Part shown: positions 1 to 7,429 of the stretch, one piece after another
Numbering within the stretch: position 1 is the stretch's first letter
Layout of the letters: every line of letters starts with the position of its first letter
Source of the DNA: Actinomycetes bacterium
GTDB lineage: Bacteria; Actinomycetota; Actinomycetes; Propionibacteriales; Propionibacteriaceae
Direction of reading: 5' to 3'
DNA length: 7,429 nt
Assembly (NCBI GenBank): GCA_023412435.1
Contig: JAEYNS010000319.1
Coordinates: forward strand, 1 to 7,429
Position numbers and translations under genes: made by a program
Notes under the pieces: generated by a model
What the model was told of the DNA's origin: nothing
Seen by the model: the letters and a program-made list of their open reading frames with translations, nothing else
The model's database searches: none

Positions 1-1224
1 GAACGCGGCAGGCCGGGCCGCTGGTTCGCCGTCCTCGGTTCGGTGGTCGCGCTGGTCGCGGCCGGCGGCGCCGCCGTCACGAGTTGGACGCTGCGCGGCG
101 GAACCCCCGAGATCGACGCCTTCTACGTGGCGCCACGGGAGGTCCCTGCCGAGCCGGGTGTCCTGCTGCGCGCCGAGCCGTTCACCCGGGGTGTTCCCGA
201 CACCGGGCGGGCCTGGCGGATCCTGTACACCACCACAAGGGACGACGCGACGCCTGCGGTGGCGAGCGGGATCGTCGTCGTGCCGGCGAGCGGCACCGGT
301 CCGTGGCCGGTGATCAACCTCGCGCACGGCACCACCGGCTTCGCGTCAGCGTGTGCCCCGTCCCTTGCCGAGGAGCCGTTCGAGGCCGGCGCCTTCTTCA
401 TCCTCGACAAGACCCTCGATCAGGGCTGGGCGGTGATCGCCTCGGACTACACGGGGCTGGGCACCGAGGGCCCGCACCCGTACCTGGTCGGCGACCCCAC
501 CGGACGTGCGGTGCTGGACGCCTCGCGGGCCGCGCGGCAGCTCGCCGGCGCGAATCTGGGCGACCAGAACGTGGTCTGGGGGCACTCCCAGGGTGGCGCC
601 GCGGCGCTGTGGACCGGCGGTATCGCGTCCCGGTACGCCCCTGACCTCACCATCGAGGCGGTGGCGGCCCTCGCGCCCGCGGCCGATCTCCCGGCGCTGG
701 TCGAGAACCTCCCTGCGGTCACCGGCGGCAGCGTCTTCGCCTCCTTCGTGCTCGCGGCGTACACCGCGGTGTACCCCGACGTCGACTTCGCCGGCTACGT
801 GCAGCCGGCCGCGAGGGTGGTGGTCCGCGAGATGGGCAGTCGATGTCTGGCCGAACCCGGTGTGCTGGTGTCGGTGCTCAACGCCCTGGCGCTGACCAGG
901 GATCCGCTGGTCTTCGCCGCTGATCCCGGCTCTGGCCCGCTGGGCGCCCGGCTGGCCGAGAACGTCCCCGTCCTGCCGATCCCGGCACCGCTGCTGATCG
1001 CCCACGGGGAGTCGGACTCGCTGATCGACGTCGCCGGCCAGAACGACTATGTCGAAGCCCGCTGCGCGGCCGGCCAGCAGGTCGACTACCGCCGGTACGC
1101 GGGTCGTGACCACATCGCGCTGGTCGAGCCGGACTCTCCGCTGATCCCCGACCTGGTGGCGTGGACGCGCGACCGCTTCGCGGGTGAGCCGGTGGCCGCA
1201 GGCTGCGTGGACTCCCGGCGCTGA
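1..1224 (+). CDS. Secretory-lipase-type alpha/beta hydrolase, 5' end cut by window
   Basis: Probable exported or membrane-anchored lipase/esterase of the secretory lipase (LIP) family. The frame is open from base 1, so the true start lies upstream. The first in-window start is GTG at 43, but the preceding codons read RGRPGRWFAVLGSV and run into a hydrophobic, Ala/Val-rich stretch, which looks like a positively charged signal peptide or anchor that a start at 43 would truncate. Counting from 43 (393 residues), the nucleophile motif GHSQG places Ser182. The acid is probably Asp325 in HGESDS and the base His357 in GRDHIAL, giving a complete Ser-Asp-His triad in the usual order. HGTTGF (residues 95-100) fits an oxyanion-hole segment. 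Four cysteines (104, 269, 341, 388) would suit disulfides in an exported protein. The substrate cannot be read from sequence; triacylglycerols or other esters are typical of the family. It ends 90 bp before acnA and is probably a separate transcription unit. Confidence 0.85.
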   Translation, partial: ERGRPGRWFAVLGSVVALVAAGGAAVTSWTLRGGTPEIDAFYVAPREVPAEPGVLLRAEPFTRGVPDTGRAWRILYTTTRDDATPAVASGIVVVPASGTGPWPVINLAHGTTGFASACAPSLAEEPFEAGAFFILDKTLDQGWAVIASDYTGLGTEGPHPYLVGDPTGRAVLDASRAARQLAGANLGDQNVVWGHSQGGAAALWTGGIASRYAPDLTIEAVAALAPAADLPALVENLPAVTGGSVFASFVLAAYTAVYPDVDFAGYVQPAARVVVREMGSRCLAEPGVLVSVLNALALTRDPLVFAADPGSGPLGARLAENVPVLPIPAPLLIAHGESDSLIDVAGQNDYVEARCAAGQQVDYRRYAGRDHIALVEPDSPLIPDLVAWTRDRFAGEPVAAGCVDSRR

Positions 1225-1263
1225 GGAGCCGCCGCGCCGATGATCCGGACTACGCTCGACATG

Positions 1264-1278
1264 AATACCTGAGGTATT
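1264..1278. promoter_or_regulatory. Perfect 15-bp palindrome upstream of acnA
   Basis: AATACCTGAGGTATT is a perfect inverted repeat: 7-bp arms around a single central G at 1271. The 1-nt centre makes an RNA hairpin unlikely and favours a protein-binding site. It lies 37 bp before the aconitase start and shares its last three bases with the second dyad at 1276-1297. A possible -10 hexamer (TATTAT, 1275-1280) overlaps its right arm, so a bound protein would probably hinder RNA polymerase. I do not recognise the regulator. Confidence 0.5.
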
Positions 1279-1297
1279 ATCTCGACATCAAGATAAT
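1276..1297. promoter_or_regulatory. Imperfect 22-bp dyad upstream of acnA, MarR-family-operator-like
   Basis: The core TATCTCGACATCAAGATA (1278-1295) is an inverted repeat, extended by one A/T pair on each side outside position 1277. Over 1276-1297, 9 of 11 base pairs are symmetric. From memory, TATCTTGAnnTCAAGATA-like palindromes are typical operators of MarR-family regulators in actinomycetes, and a MarR-type regulator (TamR) is reported to control aconitase in Streptomyces. The assignment is by resemblance only, and no regulator gene is in the window. The site is 7 bp upstream of the ribosome-binding site, where binding would block initiation or early elongation. Confidence 0.5.
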
Positions 1298-1304
1298 TCG
1301 CGTC

Positions 1305-1311
1305 AAGGAGG
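1305..1311 (+). promoter_or_regulatory. Strong ribosome-binding site of acnA
   Basis: AAGGAGG stands 3 nt before the ATG at 1315 (about 8 nt from its central G to the start codon). It is a near-perfect Shine-Dalgarno sequence and fixes the aconitase start, consistent with a highly expressed central-metabolism gene. Confidence 0.9.
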
Positions 1312-1314
1312 ATC

Positions 1315-4110
<2,796 letters not shown>

Positions 4111-4114
4111 ACCT

Positions 4115-4594
4115 GTGGGGGAGCGACCTGACCTGGCGGGCCGGGTGGCCTGGACCTACCTCGCCACCCTGGCCGCCGCCGCGGTCGGCGGACTGATCGC
4201 GCTGGTCGCCTATCAGGTGGTGGATCCACTGGTCTGTGGACCGGCGACCGGTGAGCTGGCTGAGCGCGCCCTGACGTGCTCGCTGGTGTCCGGGATGGGC
4301 CTGTGGGTGGCGGGCTTCGCTGCCGCCTTCGCCGGCGCGCTCGCGCTGGTGAAGCTCGATCGTCGACTGGCCGCCTGGCTGGCGATGGTCGCCGGCCTGG
4401 TCGGGCTCCTGGCAGGGATCGGCGGACTGGGGCAGTGGTGGTGGACGGCCGCCGTCGTACTGCTGCCCGCCGCTGCCGCCCTGGCCAGTGCCGCCTGGTC
4501 GCAGGATCGGCGTTTCCGGCTCGGGCAGCAGGCGGTCCTGGGTGGCCTGCTGCTGGCCGGGCTGGGCGTGCTGACCTGGCAGCTCGTCGGCTGA
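4115..4594 (+). CDS. Small five-helix membrane protein, function unknown
   Basis: I do not recognise this 159-residue protein. I chose the GTG at 4115 because it lies 4 bp after the acnA stop and gives a short polar N-terminus (MGERPDLAGR) before the first helix; GTG at 4145 is an alternative. Neither has a strong Shine-Dalgarno sequence, so translation probably depends on reinitiation from acnA. Hydrophobic segments fall at about 12-36, 58-80, 85-105, 108-128 and 138-157, separated by short loops with positive patches (LDRR at 81-84, DRRFR at 131-135). Two cysteines, 41 and 55, lie in the loop between helices 1 and 2 and could form a disulfide if that loop is extracytoplasmic. No catalytic or transport motif is visible. 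The strict spacing suggests an operon with acnA, but a functional link is unproven. Confidence 0.75.
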   Translation: MGERPDLAGRVAWTYLATLAAAAVGGLIALVAYQVVDPLVCGPATGELAERALTCSLVSGMGLWVAGFAAAFAGALALVKLDRRLAAWLAMVAGLVGLLAGIGGLGQWWWTAAVVLLPAAAALASAAWSQDRRFRLGQQAVLGGLLLAGLGVLTWQLVG

Positions 4595-4602
4595 GGGACG
4601 GC

Positions 4603-4615
4603 CACCGGCCCGGTG
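4603..4615. terminator. Possible short bidirectional terminator between convergent genes
   Basis: CACCGGCCCGGTG is a perfect 13-bp palindrome in the 25-bp gap between the membrane-protein gene and the convergent ribonuclease D gene. As RNA it folds into a 5-bp GC stem with a 3-nt loop on either strand. There is no T-tract, so it is weak evidence for a terminator, although its position fits one. Confidence 0.3.
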
Positions 4616-4619
4616 CGGG

Positions 4620-5879
4620 TCAGCTCCAGGCGGCGAGGATCACCGGAATGGCGACTTCCTGCTGCCAGGGCCGGGCCCCCAGCGCGGTCAGGCGCTCGGC
4701 CAGGCCTGCGGCGTCGATGGTGGCCGGCGCCTCGAACAGCAGGCGGCGTACCACCTCTGGGGACAGCAGGTTCTCCACCGGCACCTCGAGTTCCTCGGCG
4801 CGTGCCACCAGGGCCGGCCGCACCCGCGACCAGCGCGCGAAGGAGTCCGGCCAGCGATGCTGCCAGGTCCGGGGCTGGGGTGGTCCGGAGGCCTCGACGT
4901 GCCGGGGCGGCAGCTCGTGCCGGGGGGTGGCCAGGGCGGTGTGGACTGCCTCCAGCCAGCTCGCCTCGTGACGCGCCGCCACCCGCATCGTGAAGCCGCG
5001 GATGCGGCGCAGTTCCGTCCGTGTGGGCGCCGTCCTGGTGCGTTCCAGCTGGGCGGCGAGCTCGGTGATCGACCGGTCGTTCAGCACCCGTCCGGGCGCC
5101 TTGTCGTCGGCCGCGGCGATCGCGTCACGCACCTGCCAGAGCTCACGGACGATCGCCAGCCCCAGCCCGGTGTGGACGTCGTGCAAGCCTGAGGTGCGCC
5201 GCCAGGGGTCCGCCACCGGCACGACTGGGTCCGCGGCGTGGGCGGCGAGGTGGGCGAACTCCTGGTAGGCCCAGTCCAGCTTGCCCGCCTCGGTGAGGTG
5301 GTCGATCAGCCACAGCCGCAGGTCGTCGAGCCGCTCGACGTCCAGCGCGGCGTAGGCCAGCCACTCCTCGGGCAGCGGACGGCGCGACCAGTCGGCCGCC
5401 GAGTGCTCCTTGAGCAGGCTCACCCCGACGGCCAGTTCCATCAGGGCGTTCAGGTTGACCTTCGGGATGCCCAGCAGCCGCGCCGCCAACTCGGTGTCGA
5501 ACAGCGTGGTGGGCCAGAGCTTCACCTCCGACAGGCACGGCAGGTCCTGGCTGGCGGCGTGCAGGATCCACTCCGCTCCGGCCAGCGCGTCCGAGAGGCT
5601 GGTCAGGTCAGCCCGCGGCGCGCCGTCCTCGAAAGCTGTCGGGTCCAGCAGGTGCGTGCCGGAGCCGGCCCGCCGCAGCTGGATGAGGTAGGCCTTGGCG
5701 GTGTAGCGGAAGCCCTGCGCCCGCTCGGTGTCGATCGCGACCGGCCCGCTGCCGCCCGCGAGCGCGGCGAGCATGTCGTGATAGGCCTGCGGGGTGTCGA
5801 CGATCTGGGGCACCCCGTCGGCCGGTGCGGTGAGGACGGGGTAGGTGACTGGGGCGGCCGGCTCTGCTGGATCGCTCAC
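4620..5879 (-). CDS. rnd: Ribonuclease D (DEDDy 3'-5' exoribonuclease with HRDC domain)
   Basis: A 419-residue 3'-5' exoribonuclease of the RNase D family, which trims the 3' ends of tRNA precursors and other small RNAs in the cytoplasm. The DEDDy active site is complete: Asp50 and Glu52 in AIDTERA (Exo I), Asp112 in HAASQDLPCL (Exo II), and Tyr176 and Asp180 in YAALDVERL (Exo III). DTELAARLLG (128-137) and the SLLKEHSAADWSRRPL stretch (154-169) are also typical. An HRDC nucleic-acid-binding domain covers about 236-315, followed by a further C-terminal helical region ending at 419. The frame stays open upstream to 6233, but that part is antisense-free shadow of the DUF3000 gene in another frame. 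The GTG at 5879 is chosen because it overlaps the DUF3000 stop as GTGA, with a GGGGA about 10 nt upstream. The two genes are therefore probably co-translated from one mRNA. It converges with the membrane-protein gene downstream. Confidence 0.93.
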   Translation of the reverse strand: MSDPAEPAAPVTYPVLTAPADGVPQIVDTPQAYHDMLAALAGGSGPVAIDTERAQGFRYTAKAYLIQLRRAGSGTHLLDPTAFEDGAPRADLTSLSDALAGAEWILHAASQDLPCLSEVKLWPTTLFDTELAARLLGIPKVNLNALMELAVGVSLLKEHSAADWSRRPLPEEWLAYAALDVERLDDLRLWLIDHLTEAGKLDWAYQEFAHLAAHAADPVVPVADPWRRTSGLHDVHTGLGLAIVRELWQVRDAIAAADDKAPGRVLNDRSITELAAQLERTRTAPTRTELRRIRGFTMRVAARHEASWLEAVHTALATPRHELPPRHVEASGPPQPRTWQHRWPDSFARWSRVRPALVARAEELEVPVENLLSPEVVRRLLFEAPATIDAAGLAERLTALGARPWQQEVAIPVILAAWS

Positions 5880-6472
5880 CGTGGTCGGGTCCCCGGACGG
5901 CGCGGCAGGATCGGGACCACACCGTCCGGCAGCGGTGGCAGTCCTGCCGTCATACACAACAGCTCCGACCAGGCGGCCAGGTGCTCGGTGAGCTGGCCAC
6001 CGCTGGCCAGGACGGGGGTCCATGAGGCCCGCAGCTCGATCTCGGCGCGCGGCGGGTCGTCGCTGATCTCGCCGAAGGCCTTGCTGGACACCGCCGTCAC
6101 GGTGCCGCTGGGCGCCCGGTAGCCGGCCTGATTGCGGTCCAGCGCGTCGATCAGCCAGGACCAGCCGACCTCGGTCAGCAGCGGGTCGGCGACCATCTCG
6201 GCGTCGACGTCCGCCCGGGCGTAGGTGACGCACCGGAAGTCGCCGTCCCAGGACGGGTTCCCGGCGGGGTCGTGCAGCAGCACCAGGCGTCCGCTGCCGA
6301 GTTCCGCCTCATGGACCACCACCTCGGCGCTGACGGCGACGGCGAACGGGGCGATCTTCTGGGGAGCCGGCAGCTCCTCGATGACGAGCTCAGGACGCCA
6401 GACCATGGTGGTCATTGCCGCCACGGCTTCCTCGAACAGGCGCGGTACCGCGCGCTGGCTCCTCGCTCCCAC
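5876..6472 (-). CDS. DUF3000 family protein, function unknown
   Basis: A 198-residue actinobacterial conserved protein that I assign to DUF3000 from its N-terminal layout: a short helix (RLFEEAVAAM, 11-20), then RPELVIEELPAPQKIAPFAVA (26-46), followed by mixed alpha/beta sequence with GWSWLIDAL (103-111) and a C-terminal AAWSELLCMTAGLPPLP (166-182). It has no signal peptide or membrane span, and no catalytic motif is recognisable. The frame is open further upstream to 6595, but this would run through the msrB tail. I prefer GTG at 6472, where the conserved sequence begins. No Shine-Dalgarno sequence precedes it, but a TACCCT box sits 6 nt upstream, suggesting a leaderless mRNA. Its stop overlaps the ribonuclease D start (GTGA). 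DUF3000 genes beside RNase D genes are, as far as I recall, common in actinomycetes, so a role connected to RNA processing is possible but only inferred. Confidence 0.85.
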   Translation of the reverse strand: MGARSQRAVPRLFEEAVAAMTTMVWRPELVIEELPAPQKIAPFAVAVSAEVVVHEAELGSGRLVLLHDPAGNPSWDGDFRCVTYARADVDAEMVADPLLTEVGWSWLIDALDRNQAGYRAPSGTVTAVSSKAFGEISDDPPRAEIELRASWTPVLASGGQLTEHLAAWSELLCMTAGLPPLPDGVVPILPRRPGTRPR

Positions 6473-6478
6473 GTGCCG

Positions 6479-6484
6479 AGGGTA
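6479..6484 (-). promoter_or_regulatory. Candidate -10 box for a leaderless DUF3000-rnd transcript
   Basis: On the minus strand TACCCT (6484 down to 6479) matches the actinobacterial TAnnnT -10 pattern and is followed by exactly 6 nt and then the GTG at 6472. That spacing would put the transcription start on the start codon. No good -35 is seen, and the region that would hold it overlaps the msrB hairpin. Confidence 0.4.
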
Positions 6485-6501
6485 ACTTTTCCGGGCCCCG
6501 A

Positions 6502-6535
6502 CCGACGGCTGACGCGCCGAGAAGTCAGCCGTCGG
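6502..6535 (-). terminator. Perfect 12-bp-stem hairpin overlapping the msrB stop
   Basis: The arms CCGACGGCTGAC (6502-6513) and GTCAGCCGTCGG (6524-6535) are exact inverted repeats around a 10-nt loop. On the minus strand the first arm contains the last codons and TGA of msrB (6525-6527). No T-tract follows on either strand. It therefore resembles the T-less hairpins found downstream of actinobacterial genes and could end or stabilise the msrB mRNA while separating it from the DUF3000-rnd promoter. Confidence 0.6.
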
Positions 6536-6935
6536 CAGGGGTGAAGGTGAGACTGACCGAGTTGATGCAGTACCGCAGGTCGGTCGGCGTGTCATAGCCC
6601 TCGCCGGCGAAGACGTGGCCCAGGTGCGAGTCGCAGGCCGCGCAGCGCACCTCGACCCGGGGGCGGCCAGGGAGACTGCGGTCCTCCAGGAGACGGACCC
6701 TGTCCTCCGCGGCGCTGGTGAAGAAGGAGGGCCAGCCGCAGTGCGAGGCGAACTTGTGCTCGCTCTGGAAGAGTTCGGTGCCGCAGGCCCTGCAGCTGTA
6801 GGTGCCGGGCTGGTCGAGGTCGGTGTACTCGCCGGTGAAGGCGCGCTCCGTCCCCCCCTCCCGCAGGACGTGGTACTCCAGGGCGCTCAACTGCTCGCGC
6901 CACTGCTCGGGCGTCTTGATGACGGACAGCTCCAT
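6525..6935 (-). CDS. msrB: Peptide-methionine (R)-S-oxide reductase MsrB
   Basis: A 136-residue cytosolic repair enzyme that reduces methionine-R-sulfoxide in proteins, normally recycled by thioredoxin. Two CxxC pairs bind the structural zinc: Cys48/Cys51 in CRACG and Cys98/Cys101 in CAACD. The catalytic Cys123 lies in RYCINS with the flanking Arg121 and Asn125. The conserved SHCGWPSF (64-71) and HLGHVF (104-109) motifs are present. Cys66 in SHCGWPS may act as resolving cysteine. Length and motif order match stand-alone MsrB, with no MsrA fusion and no signal peptide. The ATG at 6935 is preceded by GGAGGAGG with 5 nt spacing, so the start is secure. It is divergent from the LigD-type polymerase gene across 65 bp and is followed by a strong hairpin that overlaps its stop. 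Confidence 0.97.
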   Translation of the reverse strand: MELSVIKTPEQWREQLSALEYHVLREGGTERAFTGEYTDLDQPGTYSCRACGTELFQSEHKFASHCGWPSFFTSAAEDRVRLLEDRSLPGRPRVEVRCAACDSHLGHVFAGEGYDTPTDLRYCINSVSLTFTPADG

Positions 6936-6940
6936 GCCGA

Positions 6941-6948
6941 CCTCCTCC
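6941..6948 (-). promoter_or_regulatory. Ribosome-binding site of msrB
   Basis: GGAGGAGG on the minus strand ends about 5 nt before the ATG at 6935. This strong site fixes the msrB start and implies a leadered transcript, unlike its divergent neighbour. Confidence 0.85.
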
Positions 6949-6959
6949 GGTCACCGTCC

Positions 6960-6965
6960 AGCCTA
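6960..6965 (-). promoter_or_regulatory. Candidate msrB -10 box
   Basis: TAGGCT on the minus strand fits TAnnnT and would start transcription near 6953, leaving a leader of roughly 18 nt that includes the ribosome-binding site. No convincing -35 is visible. It directly abuts the proposed -35 of the divergent gene. Confidence 0.3.
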
Positions 6966-6994
6966 TTCACCCCGGCAACGCCGGTGCGTAGGGT
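6966..6994 (+). promoter_or_regulatory. Candidate promoter for a leaderless LigD-type polymerase transcript
   Basis: TTCACC (6966-6971, 4 of 6 matches to TTGACA) and TAGGGT (6989-6994, TAnnnT type) are separated by 17 bp. Six bases then lead to the ATG at 7001, so transcription would begin at the start codon. The absence of a Shine-Dalgarno sequence agrees with this. A 5-bp inverted repeat CCGGC-AAC-GCCGG (6972-6984) sits in the spacer. Confidence 0.45.
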
Positions 6995-7000
6995 GGACCA

Positions 7001-7429
7001 ATGGCCGACACCGCTCTCGAACTGGACGTCGACGGCAGGGCGGTGCGACTGTCGAGCCCGGACAAGCCGTACTTCGCCGAGCTGGGCATCACCAAGCGCG
7101 GGGTCGCCGAGTACTTCCTCTCGGTGGGGCCGGGCATCCTGAACGCGCTGCGGGATCGTCCGACCACGATGGAGCGGTGGCCGGGCGGGGTGCGCGACGA
7201 CGTCGTCGTGGCCACCCGTGCCGACAGCAGGGGAGAGGCCTTCTACCAGAAGCGGGCGCCGGCCCAGACCCCGGAGTGGGTGCAGACCACGACCATCACG
7301 TTCCCCTCCGGACGGACCGCGGTCGAGGTGGCCCCGTCCGACCTGGCGACGATCCTGTGGATGGTGAACCTGGGCACGGTGCGGTTTCACCCGTGGCCGG
7401 TGCGCGCCGCCGACACCGACGCCGTCGAC
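7001..7429 (+). CDS. LigD-type polymerase (primase-polymerase) domain protein, 3' end cut by window
   Basis: First 143 residues of a protein resembling the polymerase domain of bacterial LigD, an archaeo-eukaryotic primase-type polymerase that fills in ends during non-homologous end joining. Recognisable family segments are VRLSSPDKPYFAELGITKRGVAEYF (16-40, pre-catalytic region), RPTTMERWPGGV (52-63), FYQKRAPAQTPEW (81-93) and WMVNLGTVRFHPWPVRAAD (119-137). The DxD metal-binding motif normally follows shortly after this last segment, just beyond the window, so catalytic competence cannot be judged. It is also not possible to tell whether this is a stand-alone polymerase or a fusion with ligase and phosphoesterase domains; no Ku gene is in view. 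The ATG at 7001 is chosen because the protein then begins just before the conserved VDGRAVRLSSPDK region; there is no clear Shine-Dalgarno sequence, fitting a leaderless mRNA. Confidence 0.88.
   Translation, partial: MADTALELDVDGRAVRLSSPDKPYFAELGITKRGVAEYFLSVGPGILNALRDRPTTMERWPGGVRDDVVVATRADSRGEAFYQKRAPAQTPEWVQTTTITFPSGRTAVEVAPSDLATILWMVNLGTVRFHPWPVRAADTDAVD

Noticed and set aside
1255..1288. Direct repeat CTCGACAT (1255-1262 and 1281-1288), possibly a pair of -35 boxes
   Set aside because: TCGACA resembles TTGACA, but neither copy has a convincing -10 at 16-18 bp. An 8-bp repeat at this spacing can occur by chance, and only the second copy lies in the dyad.
4857..6122. Plus-strand open frames across the rnd and DUF3000 region
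   Set aside because: They are antisense to well-supported genes, have biased composition (Gly/Arg/Gln/Val) and show no motif.
5880..6233. N-terminal extension of the ribonuclease D frame
   Set aside because: The extension translates to Arg/Gly/Ala-rich sequence with no family similarity and lies entirely inside the DUF3000 gene in another frame. The GTGA overlap gives a better start.
6473..6595. Longer N-terminus for the DUF3000 protein
   Set aside because: It would overlap the end of msrB and the hairpin, and the added residues do not look conserved. The family-like sequence begins at GTG 6472.

Overview
The window is high-GC DNA with dense genes, GTG starts and overlapping stop/start codons. 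Together with an actinobacterial-type ~930-residue aconitase and a DUF3000 gene joined to a ribonuclease D gene, this points to an actinomycete (Actinomycetota). Propionibacteriales or a relative is a guess from overall protein flavour only. Nothing suggests a phage, plasmid, IS element, CRISPR array or genomic island, and I found no tRNA or rRNA gene. No intergenic gap exceeds about 90 bp.

Layout, left to right. (1) The 3' part of a plus-strand gene for an exported or membrane-anchored secretory-lipase-type alpha/beta hydrolase (1-1224). (2) A 90-bp AT-rich promoter region carrying two overlapping palindromes. (3) The aconitase gene acnA (1315-4110), followed after 4 bp by a small gene for a five-helix membrane protein of unknown function (4115-4594). 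(4) A 25-bp convergent junction. (5) A minus-strand block: ribonuclease D (4620-5879) translationally coupled by a GTGA overlap to an upstream DUF3000 gene (5876-6472), preceded by msrB (6525-6935). A perfect 12-bp-stem hairpin overlaps the msrB stop codon. (6) A 65-bp divergent intergenic region. (7) The 5' end of a plus-strand gene for a LigD-type polymerase (primase-polymerase) domain protein, cut by the window end (7001-7429).

Functionally these are mostly housekeeping and stress genes: TCA cycle (aconitase, oxidant-sensitive through its 4Fe-4S cluster), repair of oxidised methionine (MsrB), RNA 3'-end processing (RNase D) and DNA end joining (LigD polymerase domain). A shared oxidative-stress theme is possible but is only inference.

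I see no clearly new multi-gene system. The most informative non-coding signals are the double palindrome in front of acnA, one half of which looks like a MarR-family operator, and two TAnnnT boxes placed exactly 6 nt before start codons (LigD-type gene and DUF3000), which suggest leaderless transcripts.
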